In this document: piece by piece, positions 16,707-25,361 of the stretch | Position numbering within the stretch: position 1 is the stretch's first letter | Layout of the letters: each line of letters opens with the position of its first letter | Origin: Flavobacterium sp. | GTDB taxonomy: Bacteria > Bacteroidota > Bacteroidia > Flavobacteriales > Flavobacteriaceae | Assembly (NCBI GenBank): GCA_020403245.1 | Contig: JADBYA010000030.1 | Location: forward strand, 1 to 64,000 | Direction: 5' to 3' | DNA: 64,000 nt | The notes under the pieces: generated by a model | Database searches by the model: none | The model's input: only the letters and a program-made list of their open reading frames with translations | What the model was told of the DNA's origin: nothing | Made by a program: the position numbers and the translations under genes

Positions 16707-17615
16707 ATGAAATTACTTACTTATAAAACACAGGACACCGAACCACGCTTAGGGTTCATTCACAACAACCAAGTAATCGATATGGAAGATTTTGGAGAAA
16801 TATCCAATTTTCCATTACCTACAACCATGTTGGAATTAATTGATATGGGGTTTGAATTGGTCGAAGAATTAAACGATATGATTGCCGAAACCGACCCAAG
16901 TTTCTTTGAAGAAATTGCCTATGAAATGGACGAAGTTACCTTCCTCGCTCCTATTCCGAAACCACGAAAAAACATCATCGGAATTGGGTTGAATTACACC
17001 GAACATGTTGCTGAAAGTGCCCGAGGTTTAGACACATCAGGTAAACTTCCTCAAAAACCAATTATTTTCTCAAAACCACCCACAACCGTTACAGCAACAA
17101 ATACTGAAATTATTAAAAACACTAAATTAACCTCTCAATTGGATTGGGAAGTAGAATTGGCAGTAATTATTGGGAAAAAAGGAAAATATGTTCCAAAAGC
17201 CGATGCAATGGATTATGTTTTTGGTTACACAGTAATCAACGATATTTCTGCTCGTGATTGCCGTCGTGAAGGCCAGTGGATAGTATCTAAAGGTCAGGAC
17301 ACGTTTGCGCCAATGGGACCCATTTTGGTGACCAAAGACGAAATCGAAAATCCTCATAATTTGAATTTATCATTAAAAGTAAATGGTATTGAAAAGCAAC
17401 ATGCTAATTCCAAATTCATGTTATTTAATATTAACGAACTCATTGAAGACTTGAGTATTGTTTTTACAATAGAACCAGGCGACATTATTGCCACTGGAAC
17501 GCCTGCTGGTGTTGGTGCAGGTCGAAATCCTCAAGAATGGTTGCACGATGGCGATGTGGTTGAAGCCACTGTAGAAGGTATTGGAACGATTGTAAATACG
17601 GTTAAAGAAGTATAG
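16707..17615 (+). CDS. Fumarylacetoacetate hydrolase-family protein (probable maleylpyruvate/fumarylpyruvate hydrolase)
   Basis: A 302-residue FAH-superfamily enzyme. IIGIGLNYTEHVAE opens the catalytic domain. Metal-binding acidic residues sit in LDWEVELAVIIG and in YTVINDISARDCR, and EPGDIIATGTPAGVG is the C-terminal signature. In gentisate pathways such enzymes hydrolyse the ring-cleavage product to pyruvate plus a C4 diacid. No maleylpyruvate isomerase is visible nearby and a maleate isomerase is, so this enzyme may act on maleylpyruvate directly. Fumarylpyruvate would be the alternative substrate. Confidence 0.88.
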   Translation: MKLLTYKTQDTEPRLGFIHNNQVIDMEDFGEISNFPLPTTMLELIDMGFELVEELNDMIAETDPSFFEEIAYEMDEVTFLAPIPKPRKNIIGIGLNYTEHVAESARGLDTSGKLPQKPIIFSKPPTTVTATNTEIIKNTKLTSQLDWEVELAVIIGKKGKYVPKADAMDYVFGYTVINDISARDCRREGQWIVSKGQDTFAPMGPILVTKDEIENPHNLNLSLKVNGIEKQHANSKFMLFNINELIEDLSIVFTIEPGDIIATGTPAGVGAGRNPQEWLHDGDVVEATVEGIGTIVNTVKEV

Positions 17616-17655
17616 TAGCGCTGCAATAAATTTTACTCAAAAAAAAATACAAAAG

Positions 17656-19008
17656 GTGCATGAAATAATTATAGAATCTCCAATTGCTGTAGTATTGCTG
17701 GGCGCAGTAATTCTGGCAATTATTTATCATATTGTCATGTATTTTTATAATCGTGATGAACTATTAATTCATTATTTACTTTATCTTTTTTTTACAGGTG
17801 TCTTTGTTTTACAAAGGACAAGGTTCATATATTATTGGACTAATACTGAAATTGAAAAAACTATTTATGACTATTTAAACGAACCATTTCAAATCATTTA
17901 TTTAGCAAGTTATTTTAACTTTATTCTGCAATCAATTGAAGTTAAAAAATCAAAAAATACATTTTTATATTATTCTTGGATAGCCATTCTCACGATTTTA
18001 ATAGGATACTCAATTATATTTTTTATCACGAAACTCATTTTCAAATTCGAAAATTATACTATTTGCTTTATTGCTATTCGTATTTTTATATTTTTCCTCA
18101 CGTTTATAATGCTGTGGCAATGTTTCAGATTACGCCACATCACTTTTCAACTTTTCATATTAATCGGTAGTGCCCTATATTTTGTGTTTGGGATTATAAG
18201 TTTTATATCAAACCTAAATCTATCTAACGACATGAGTATTTATCCACCCGAATGGCTAATGATAGGCAGCTTTATCGATATCATTTTCTTTTCAATAGCA
18301 ATGAGTTATCGGAATAAAAAACAATTCGAAAGTATGAGTTTAGCTTTATTAAAAGATGCAAATGAAATCATTGCCATGCAAAAAATTGTTTTAGAAAAAC
18401 AAACCGCTCTCGAAAATGAACGCAATAGAATTGCCCTAGACATGCATGATGATATGGGTAGTGGATTAACTAAAATTAATTATTTAAGTCAAATGGCGAT
18501 TTCTAAAGTTGATGTCGATGAAAATTTGAGAAAAATCAATCAGACTTCATCCGAATTAGTAACTAATATGAGTGAAATTATATGGGCGATGAAAGAAGAT
18601 AATAACACCCTAGCCGATTTAATTTCTTTTGTTAAAATTGAAGCGGTGGCGTACCTGGAAAGCAATAATATTGCTGTAATAATCAGTATTCCTGAAAATA
18701 GCGAAAATGTAAACATCAATGGCAATAACCGAAGAAGTATTTATATGGTAATTAAAGAAGCACTTCACAATATTGTAAAACACGCACAAGCAAATCAAGT
18801 ATACATTCATTTTACTCTAAGAGATGAAATGATTGAAATACAAATCATAGATAATGGTGTTGGTTTTCATCAAAACAATATCACAATTGTCAATAATGGC
18901 TTGAAAAATATGGAACAAAGAGTAAAAAAGATGAACGGTACGTTGTCTATTCTATCTCAAAATGGCACAACAATTCAAGTTAGCTTACCATTGAATGAGT
19001 TGCTTTAA
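17656..19008 (+). CDS. Membrane sensor histidine kinase (HisKA_3 / NarL-partner type)
   Basis: A 450-residue protein starting at GTG. The first 225 residues hold about seven hydrophobic segments with short loops, like a 7TMR-type intramembrane sensor. A coiled coil follows (KDANEIIAMQKIVLEKQTALENERN, listed here as two parts: KDANEIIAMQ and KIVLEKQTALENERN). His264 in ALDMHDDMGSGLTKI is the phospho-accepting residue. An ATPase domain with VIKEALHNIVKHAQA (N box) and IIDNGVGF (G1) completes it. A LuxR-type response regulator follows 70 bp later and is its obvious partner. The signal is unknown. The position inside the gentisate cluster makes aromatic sensing an attractive inference only. Confidence 0.9.
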   Translation: MHEIIIESPIAVVLLGAVILAIIYHIVMYFYNRDELLIHYLLYLFFTGVFVLQRTRFIYYWTNTEIEKTIYDYLNEPFQIIYLASYFNFILQSIEVKKSKNTFLYYSWIAILTILIGYSIIFFITKLIFKFENYTICFIAIRIFIFFLTFIMLWQCFRLRHITFQLFILIGSALYFVFGIISFISNLNLSNDMSIYPPEWLMIGSFIDIIFFSIAMSYRNKKQFESMSLALLKDANEIIAMQKIVLEKQTALENERNRIALDMHDDMGSGLTKINYLSQMAISKVDVDENLRKINQTSSELVTNMSEIIWAMKEDNNTLADLISFVKIEAVAYLESNNIAVIISIPENSENVNINGNNRRSIYMVIKEALHNIVKHAQANQVYIHFTLRDEMIEIQIIDNGVGFHQNNITIVNNGLKNMEQRVKKMNGTLSILSQNGTTIQVSLPLNELL

Positions 19009-19078
19009 CCAAAATCAACCAAAAGGACTATTGTCATAAATATAAAAAAAAAGTTATTTTGTTTATAAATTAAAGTTA

Positions 19079-19702
19079 ATGATAAACATTTGTATAATTG
19101 AAGACATTGTTGAAATTCAAAAGGGCTTACAATCTATTCTAGAAAGCGAACCTAAATTTCATTTACAGGCATGCTTTTTTAATGCAGAGGAAGCCATACT
19201 CGCTTTGCCTAACTTAAATCCAGATGTGGTAATTACCGATATTAATTTACCCAAAAAAACAGGAATAGATTGTGTAGCAGAAGTGAAAATTAGTTGTCCA
19301 AACATTCAATTTATTATGTTTACGATTTATGAAGATAATGATCAGGTATTTGATGCGCTTAAAGCTGGAGCAAGCGGTTATATTCTTAAGAATACAAACC
19401 CACAAAAAATTATAGAAGCAATAATTGAACTTCATGAAGGGGGTAGCCCAATGTCTCCTAAAATTGCTCGAAAAGTATTATCAACTTTTAATACCATTTC
19501 AAACAATTCAATCCTTAGCTTACTTTCTAAAAGAGAATTAGAAGTATTAGAGTTTTTAAGCAAAGGATTTCTTTATAAGGAAATTGCTGACAAACTCTTT
19601 ATTTCGTTGAGTACAGTCAAACGTCACTTAAACCATATTTATTCAAAATTGCAAGTTCAAAACAAAACAGAAGCTGTAAATAAATTATACGGCAAAAGCT
19701 AA
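19079..19702 (+). CDS. NarL/FixJ-family response regulator
   Basis: A 207-residue regulator. The receiver domain has Asp54 in VVITDINLPKKTG as phosphorylation site and the Lys of GYILKN. A LuxR-type helix-turn-helix runs from LSKRELEVLEFLSKGFLYKEI through ISLSTVKRHLNHIYSKL (about residues 145-200). It pairs with the kinase just upstream. Targets could be the surface protein that follows, or the maleate isomerase gene, whose upstream region contains an inverted repeat; neither is demonstrated. Confidence 0.93.
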   Translation: MINICIIEDIVEIQKGLQSILESEPKFHLQACFFNAEEAILALPNLNPDVVITDINLPKKTGIDCVAEVKISCPNIQFIMFTIYEDNDQVFDALKAGASGYILKNTNPQKIIEAIIELHEGGSPMSPKIARKVLSTFNTISNNSILSLLSKRELEVLEFLSKGFLYKEIADKLFISLSTVKRHLNHIYSKLQVQNKTEAVNKLYGKS

Positions 19703-19771
19703 AAAATGATACAAAAGGTTGATTGACATTGCTAATTAATTATTATAGGTTTACCTAAAAAAAAGATAGCT

Positions 19772-21241
19772 TTGAAAAAGATTTACACTTCAGTAATTAT
19801 AGCTTTTTTTACCATCAACTGCTACTCTCAAGTTGGTATTGGCACTACTTCTCCTAATTCGTCTTCAATTTTAGATATTAATTCAAATTCTTCTGGACTT
19901 CTTATACCAAGAGTTAGTTTAAGTGATGTCACAAATTCAACATCTCCCATAGTATCTCCAGCGGTAAGTCTTTTGGTATACAATACAAATCCCTTTTTAG
20001 TTGGCGGAAATGGCGTAGGTTATTATTATTGGAATGGTTCCTTTTGGGCAAAATTAGTTTCTACCAATGATGAAAAGTGGAACAGAAATGGTTTTGGGCA
20101 ACTTTATCCAACTAACCTAAATGACTATGTTGGCATTGGCACCAATAATCCGTTTACAAATTTGCATATTGTATCCAGTTCATCAAATCCAGTAATTTTT
20201 GATGGTGGCGATGATTTGTATATTTCCTTTGCTGAAAACGGAATCTATAGGGGTTATTTTGGAAGTTATGCTGGTAACGCAAATGACATCGAATTTGGTA
20301 CTTATAGTGGAAATTTTGGCTCGATTCACTTAACTACAAATAACACCCCAAAATTAACTGTTTTGAATAATGGAAATGTTGGAATAGGCATAACAAATCC
20401 TTCAACAAAACTGGATGTTCAAGGAGGAAATGCAACTTTAAATAATACGATAATTGGAGAAATGGGTTTTGGTAGTATTTGGGCAGGTTTTGCTCATCAA
20501 AACCAAGCAAACACAACTGGATATGGTTTTTTACATTCTAATGATGGGAACTTTGCTCTAATAAACAAAGAAAATACTGGTTTAGGATATATTGGCTTTA
20601 GAGTTGGAAACATCGATAAGGCAGTTATCACTAATGATGGTAATATGGGAATAGGAACTACAGATCCTGCTCAAAAACTAGACGTTATAGGAAAAGTAAA
20701 AATTACCGATGGAACTCAAGCAGCAGGTAGAATTTTAGCTTCAGATGCCAATGGAGTGGGAACTTGGGTCAACAATAGTGCTATAAAACCCGCAGTTATT
20801 GGAGTATTTGCTGGTGGTGGTGCTAGCTTTGGCAACGGAACTCCCGTAGGCACTCAAAGTGCCATGAATTATTGTAATGTTTATATCGATTTACCCCCCG
20901 GTAAGTGGATTGTATTTGGCACCTATCTTCTTGCTGGAGCAACTACCCTTTTGAGCGGTCAAAGTATCTTTGTAAGAACAACACTATCGGTTAGCAATTC
21001 ATTTGTTTCAAATCCTGATATTGTTTCTGGTGGATTAGTTTCAGGCATATTAGCTGGGCCGACTGATTTTGGTTTAGCCAATGGACAAACTGTAATCAAT
21101 AACACAAGCGGAAGTACCAAACGCTATTACATGTGGGCAAATATCCAAAAATATGGTTCTGTAGCAACATCGTACAGTATGTCGGGGGTAGGAAGCAATT
21201 TTTGGGCAGAAAATCAACTTTCAGCGATTCCAACAAATTAA
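19772..21241 (+). CDS. Secreted VGIGTT-repeat surface protein (tail-fibre-like)
   Basis: A 489-residue protein starting at TTG, because the signal peptide (KKIYTSVIIAFFTINCYSQ) follows immediately and no other start is available. It contains several VGIGTTxPxxKLDV-type motifs (for example at residues 22-35, about 117, about 205 and about 290), a repeat typical of flavobacterial surface proteins that resemble phage tail-fibre collars. There is no clear T9SS sorting domain at the C-terminus. A perfect-looking TAGCTTTG at 19767-19774 overlaps the start codon and so cannot be its promoter. It is probably cotranscribed with the two-component genes or driven from elsewhere. Confidence 0.75.
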   Translation: MKKIYTSVIIAFFTINCYSQVGIGTTSPNSSSILDINSNSSGLLIPRVSLSDVTNSTSPIVSPAVSLLVYNTNPFLVGGNGVGYYYWNGSFWAKLVSTNDEKWNRNGFGQLYPTNLNDYVGIGTNNPFTNLHIVSSSSNPVIFDGGDDLYISFAENGIYRGYFGSYAGNANDIEFGTYSGNFGSIHLTTNNTPKLTVLNNGNVGIGITNPSTKLDVQGGNATLNNTIIGEMGFGSIWAGFAHQNQANTTGYGFLHSNDGNFALINKENTGLGYIGFRVGNIDKAVITNDGNMGIGTTDPAQKLDVIGKVKITDGTQAAGRILASDANGVGTWVNNSAIKPAVIGVFAGGGASFGNGTPVGTQSAMNYCNVYIDLPPGKWIVFGTYLLAGATTLLSGQSIFVRTTLSVSNSFVSNPDIVSGGLVSGILAGPTDFGLANGQTVINNTSGSTKRYYMWANIQKYGSVATSYSMSGVGSNFWAENQLSAIPTN

Positions 21242-21366
21242 TTTATCGTGGGTTCGATAGTAGCATTTAAAAAATTGCGGTTAATAACTAAAATCAAGTA
21301 GTTTTTTTTTCTGTTGTGACATAAAAAAGTAAATACGAAAAAATTGTAAGCCATTAAAATTAAGTT

Positions 21367-21400
21367 TTGTTAAGATTTACGATACTTAATTTCTTAACAA
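21367..21400. promoter_or_regulatory. 9-bp inverted repeat upstream of the maleate isomerase gene
   Basis: TTGTTAAGA (21367-21375) and TCTTAACAA (21392-21400) are separated by 16 bp in the 303-bp gap before the isomerase gene. The arms and spacing suit a dimeric regulator. A one-mismatch -7 box (TACTTTCG) lies at 21509-21516. The rest of this gap is AT-rich with nothing recognisable. Confidence 0.45.
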
Positions 21401-21544
21401 TCTTATGTTTTTCAATAAAAAAAACAATTTGTTTTAAATCGAACTCACGTTTCTTTAGTCTATTTCTAAAAGATTAATTAATAATATAAATTCGTCAATT
21501 ATTTTTTCTACTTTCGGTTGCTAAAGTTTTTGAAATTTGATGAT

Positions 21545-22294
21545 ATGAAAAAATACAGAATAGGTCAAATCGTCCCTTCCTCTAATGTGACAATGGAAAC
21601 GGAAATTCCAGCCATTTTCAGAGCCAGAGAGAGCATATTACCAGAACGCTTCACTTTTCACAGCAGCCGTATGCGCATGAAAAAAGTAACCAAAGAAGAA
21701 CTCGAGGCCATGGATGCGATGAGTTTGAAATGTGCTCAGGAATTATCCGATGCCCATGTTGATGTCATGGGATATGCGTGTTTGGTAGCGATTATGAGTA
21801 TGGGTCGCGGCTATCATTGTGTTTCTGAAGTGAATTTGCATCAGGAAACTGTCGCCAACGATTTTCCCACGCCTATTGTAACTTCAGCTGGTGCATTGAT
21901 AAATGGATTAAAAGTTTTAGGCGCTAAACAAATTTCGATCATTACACCCTACATGCGTCCATTGACTGATATGGTAGTTGATTATATTGAACATCAAGGC
22001 ATAAAAGTAAAACAAAGCATCGCACTAGAAATTCCAGATAACCTAGAAGTGGCAGCACAAAACCCGATGAATTTATTGGAAATATATAAGCAACTGGATT
22101 TAACTGAAGTTGATGTATTAGTCGTTTCGGCATGTGTGCAAATGCCGTCGTTAGAAGCTATCGATATAATTCAAGCTGAATGTGGCATTCCGGTAACTTC
22201 AGCAGCGGTTTGTACGACCTATGAAATGATGAAAAAAATAGGTATCGAAGCTATGTCTGCTATTGGTGGCGAATTACTAAACGGTAAATACTAA
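21545..22294 (+). CDS. Maleate cis-trans isomerase
   Basis: A 249-residue member of the Asp/Glu racemase superfamily, starting at the ATG before KKYRIGQIVPSSN (an in-frame TTG nine codons upstream is less likely). The block NVTMETEIPAIFRARE, the motif FHSSRMRMK and the paired catalytic cysteines Cys79 (GYACLVAIMS) and Cys197 (SACVQMPSL) match maleate isomerase rather than glutamate racemase or arylmalonate decarboxylase. It converts maleate to fumarate without cofactor. In this cluster it would finish a gentisate route that releases maleate. It lies four bases before the next gene. Confidence 0.92.
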   Translation: MKKYRIGQIVPSSNVTMETEIPAIFRARESILPERFTFHSSRMRMKKVTKEELEAMDAMSLKCAQELSDAHVDVMGYACLVAIMSMGRGYHCVSEVNLHQETVANDFPTPIVTSAGALINGLKVLGAKQISIITPYMRPLTDMVVDYIEHQGIKVKQSIALEIPDNLEVAAQNPMNLLEIYKQLDLTEVDVLVVSACVQMPSLEAIDIIQAECGIPVTSAAVCTTYEMMKKIGIEAMSAIGGELLNGKY

Positions 22295-22298
22295 AACT

Positions 22299-22544
22299 AT
22301 GCAATGGTTAACGAAAGAAGGAAAATTGGTAAACACCTTTGAATTTAAATCGCAAACTGAATTGGCCGAATTTGTATTGAAAATAGCCAAACAAGCAGAT
22401 AAAATGCATCATCATCCCGATTATAAAATTTTTAAAGCGTTTACTGTTGAAATCACCCTATTCACCTACGATAAAAATGCTATAACTGCTTTAGATTACA
22501 ATTTGTCCGATTTCATTTCTTCCCAGTTTAGTTTGGAGGTTTAA
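22299..22544 (+). CDS. Pterin-4a-carbinolamine dehydratase-like small protein
   Basis: An 81-residue protein with the PCD layout: FEFKSQTELAEFVLKIAKQA, then ADKMHHHPDY (the two neighbouring active-site histidines) and an end like the LA-x-x-I helix (YNLSDFI). The third active-site histidine of the family, in the T-H-D motif, is replaced here by Tyr (FTYDKN). Canonical enzymes recycle 4a-hydroxytetrahydrobiopterin for aromatic amino-acid hydroxylases. It is co-directional with, and four bases after, the maleate isomerase gene, but no pterin-dependent hydroxylase is in the window. Confidence 0.75.
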   Translation: MQWLTKEGKLVNTFEFKSQTELAEFVLKIAKQADKMHHHPDYKIFKAFTVEITLFTYDKNAITALDYNLSDFISSQFSLEV

Positions 22545-22646
22545 AAAATAAAACACCTCGAAATCATTGATTTCTTTGGAATTTTTTATATTATGATAAA
22601 AAGACCTACATTTTAGAAATGCCCTTGTATAAAAAACAATAACACT

Positions 22647-23651
22647 TTAATTAAAAATCTTTACCAACATCTCTTTTAATAAATCACTCGGAGGCAAAGC
22701 ATTTGCACCTACTCCTTTGCTTTTCACATCAATGTCGCGAAGTGTGGCAATTATACTACTCACTTTACGCATTGGATAGCTTTTTGCAGCACCAATATAA
22801 TCGTTTACAAAATAAGGGTTGATACGTAAGACTTTGGCAACATTGGATGGAGATTTGTCTTTTAATCCGTGGTATTGCAACAAGCCAGAGAAGAATGAAA
22901 ATACTTGTCCGTTGATTAAGACCATTGGGTTTTCTTTTTGATTTTGAGCAAAGTAATCGGCTATTTGATAGGCCTTTAATTGATTCTTCTCTCCAATCGC
23001 TTTTCTAAATTCGAATATATTGAAGTCTTTGCTAAACCCAATATTTTTTTCAATATGGCTGGGCGAAATCGTGCTTCCTTTGGGTAATAAAATCTCTAAT
23101 TTGGTAAGTTCATTAGCAATGCGGCTAAGGTCATTGCCTAAAAAAGCTACTAGCATCGCATTGGCTTTGGGTTCTATACTGTAGCCTCTGCCTTGTAGCA
23201 CTCGGGAAATCCATTGTCCTACTTGGTTTTCATACATCTTTTTGCTTTCGTATACCAAACCGTGTTTGGCTAGGTTTTTAGTAACCTTCTTACGCTTATC
23301 GAGAGTTTTGTATTTATAGGCGATAACCAAAACCGTTGTTGTTTGTGGATTTTCAGCATACAATTCAAGTTGATCAATAGTTTTAACCAAGCTTTGCGCT
23401 TCTTTAACAATTACTACTTGGCGCTCGGCCATCATGGGATAGCGTTTGGCATTTGCCACTATATCGTCAATAGTAGTATCTACGCCATACAACACGATTT
23501 GATTAAAGTCTTTTTCGGCTTCAGATAAAATATTATTTTCCAAATATTCGGTAATTCGGTCAATATAATAGGGTTCTTCTCCCATCAGGAAATAGATAGG
23601 TTTGATAATACCTGCTTTGATATCGTTGATTATTTTTAGTACTTCGTCCAT
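22647..23651 (-). CDS. holA: DNA polymerase III delta subunit
   Basis: A 334-residue protein with the delta-subunit layout. The N-terminal YFLMGEEPYYIDRITEYLE and the clamp-binding region precede the AAA+ fold (VIAYKYKTLDKRKKVTKNLAKHG, given as VIAYKYKTLDKR and KKVTKNLAKHG), followed by the helical collar (IRIANELTKLEILLP-type segment, FRKAIGEKN, FSFFSGLLQYH). It is the clamp-loader wrench that opens the beta clamp. It is transcribed away from a small PD-(D/E)xK protein gene with which it shares an 89-bp intergenic region. This region contains ACTGAACACTGAACACT, a low-complexity repeat. Confidence 0.93.
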   Translation of the reverse strand: MDEVLKIINDIKAGIIKPIYFLMGEEPYYIDRITEYLENNILSEAEKDFNQIVLYGVDTTIDDIVANAKRYPMMAERQVVIVKEAQSLVKTIDQLELYAENPQTTTVLVIAYKYKTLDKRKKVTKNLAKHGLVYESKKMYENQVGQWISRVLQGRGYSIEPKANAMLVAFLGNDLSRIANELTKLEILLPKGSTISPSHIEKNIGFSKDFNIFEFRKAIGEKNQLKAYQIADYFAQNQKENPMVLINGQVFSFFSGLLQYHGLKDKSPSNVAKVLRINPYFVNDYIGAAKSYPMRKVSSIIATLRDIDVKSKGVGANALPPSDLLKEMLVKIFN

Positions 23652-23728
23652 TATTTAGTGTTCAGTGTTCAGTCGCAGTTGGAATTTGTCTAATTTCTAT
23701 GTTCTATATTCTTTTCTCTAAAAAAATA

Positions 23729-23736
23729 TATCTTTG
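23729..23736 (+). promoter_or_regulatory. -7 box only 4 nt before the ATG of the HSDR_N-like gene
   Basis: TATCTTTG matches TAnnTTTG; the ATG begins at 23741. Transcription starting the usual few bases after the box would make the mRNA leaderless or nearly so. Confidence 0.55.
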
Positions 23737-23740
23737 CTTA

Positions 23741-24181
23741 ATGCAGCAACTCAACTTTCCTTCCTATAACTTTCGCTTCAAAAATAGTGAAAATAAAGTG
23801 TCTATTTTTGATGACATTAGGAAAAAGTTTATCATTCTTACTCCCGAAGAATGGGTGCGTCAACACACAGTTCAGTTCTTACTAAAAGAGAAAAATTATC
23901 CCAAATCATATCTCAACGTAGAAAAGTTGATTAAATTAAATGACATCAACAAGCGTTATGATATTGTTGTTTTTAAACCCAATGGCGAATTATTTTTATT
24001 GATTGAATGCAAATCGCCTGATGTAAAAATAACACAAGAAACCTTTGATCAAATTGCACGTTATAACTTGAAACTTAACGCACAATTTTTGATGGTAACT
24101 AATGGACTAAATCATTACTTTTGCCAAATGGACTTTGAAAAAGAAACCTATATTTTTTTGGAAGAGTTGCCTTTTTTTTAA
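23741..24181 (+). CDS. HSDR_N-type restriction-endonuclease-like protein (PD-(D/E)xK fold)
   Basis: A 146-residue protein, starting at the ATG of MQQLNFPSYNFRFKN. A longer in-frame start 14 codons upstream would cover the -7 promoter box. RYDIVVFKPNGE supplies the catalytic Asp and LLIECKSPDV the Glu-x-Lys of the PD-(D/E)xK nuclease fold seen in the N-terminal region of type I restriction HsdR subunits. FDQIARYNLKLNAQFLMVTNG is the conserved C-terminal part. No methylase or helicase is nearby, so it is not a restriction system. The role of these stand-alone proteins is unknown. Confidence 0.85.
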   Translation: MQQLNFPSYNFRFKNSENKVSIFDDIRKKFIILTPEEWVRQHTVQFLLKEKNYPKSYLNVEKLIKLNDINKRYDIVVFKPNGELFLLIECKSPDVKITQETFDQIARYNLKLNAQFLMVTNGLNHYFCQMDFEKETYIFLEELPFF

Positions 24182-24319
24182 GTCCTAACAGCTTTCCAAA
24201 ACCTGTTAAGTCTGATTGATGTATGTTAATACAAAATACAGGAAAGGATAATGTTTTTTTTATAACAACACTAAACAATATTAAACCTCTTTAAACCATA
24301 AACGATAAACCAAATAAAC

Positions 24320-25315
24320 TTGAAAAAAATAGCCGTCGTAATACTAAACTGGAATGGAGCCAAATTGCTTGAGCAGTTTTTGCCTTCGGTTATAGAGCAT
24401 TCGGATGAAGCCACAATTTATGTGGTGGATAATGCTTCAACAGATGCCTCAATTGAAGTAATTAAAACCAAATTTCCAAGTGTAAAAATTATTCAAAATG
24501 ATGGGAATTATGGTTTTGCCAAAGGATATAATGTGGCGTTGCAACAGGTTGAAGAGGATTATTATGCCTTGGTAAACTCTGATGTAGAAGTAACCGAAGG
24601 TTGGCTCTTTCCTATCATATCGGTTTTTGATAAAGAACTTAATGTAAGTATCATTCAACCTAAGATACTGGATTATAAAAACAAGGAGTACTTTGAATAT
24701 GCTGGTGCAGCCGGAGGTTTTATTGACCAATATGGTTATCCGTTTTGCCGTGGGCGCATTTTTGATACGATTGAAAAAGATAACGGACAATATGATGACG
24801 AAACCGAAATTTTTTGGGCTAGTGGTGCCTGTTTTTTTATTCGAAAAGAAATTTATCGAAAACTAAATGGTTTTGACTGTGAGTTCTTTGCGCATCAGGA
24901 AGAGATTGACTTGTGTTGGCGTGCTTTTAACTTGGGTTACAAAGCGAAATATACTTCAAAATCGGTAGTATATCATATTGGTGGAGCAACTTTAAAAGAG
25001 AGTAATCCGAAAAAGACATTCTTAAACTTTAGAAATTCGTTGTTGATGCTTACTAAGAATTTACCGAAAAACAAATTGGCTTCTATTATTTTTGTGCGTC
25101 TTTTGCTCGATGGCTTAGCTGGAATACAATTTATTTTTAAAGGAAAATTTAATCATTTTTGGGTAATTATTAAAGCTCATTTTCACTATTATTATTTAAT
25201 AAACAAAACAATGAAGAAAAGGAAGGCACCCCAATCTGAAAATTATTATTACATCAAAAGTATTGTTTACAAGTACTTCTTGAAGAACGGCACTATTTTT
25301 GGAAAGCTATTTTAA
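24320..25315 (+). CDS. Family 2 glycosyltransferase
   Basis: A 331-residue GT-A-fold enzyme starting at TTG (MKKIAVVILNWNGAKLL). VVILNWNG is the nucleotide-sugar-binding start. DNASTDASIEVI follows, and ALVNSDVEV supplies a D-x-D-like metal site. FWASGACFFIRKEIYRKLNGFD and FFAHQEEIDLCWRAFNLG are typical of rhamnosyl-type GT2 enzymes. A hydrophobic C-terminal segment suggests membrane association. It precedes an ompA-like gene by 78 bp, where a new promoter box is found, so the two are probably transcribed separately. The sugar and acceptor are unknown. Confidence 0.9.
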   Translation: MKKIAVVILNWNGAKLLEQFLPSVIEHSDEATIYVVDNASTDASIEVIKTKFPSVKIIQNDGNYGFAKGYNVALQQVEEDYYALVNSDVEVTEGWLFPIISVFDKELNVSIIQPKILDYKNKEYFEYAGAAGGFIDQYGYPFCRGRIFDTIEKDNGQYDDETEIFWASGACFFIRKEIYRKLNGFDCEFFAHQEEIDLCWRAFNLGYKAKYTSKSVVYHIGGATLKESNPKKTFLNFRNSLLMLTKNLPKNKLASIIFVRLLLDGLAGIQFIFKGKFNHFWVIIKAHFHYYYLINKTMKKRKAPQSENYYYIKSIVYKYFLKNGTIFGKLF

Positions 25316-25361
25316 CAAGAGTTTATCATTTATATATTCTCTTTTAATCTAATATATTTCG

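Noticed and set aside
19767..19774. TAGCTTTG, a perfect -7 box, at the start of the VGIGTT surface protein gene
   Set aside because: The TTG start codon lies inside the box. A transcript from it could not contain the start, and no downstream start keeps the signal peptide, so the match is probably chance.
23741..24181. Restriction-modification system
   Set aside because: Only an HSDR_N-like nuclease domain is present. There is no methylase, specificity subunit or helicase nearby, and such stand-alone proteins are common in this phylum.
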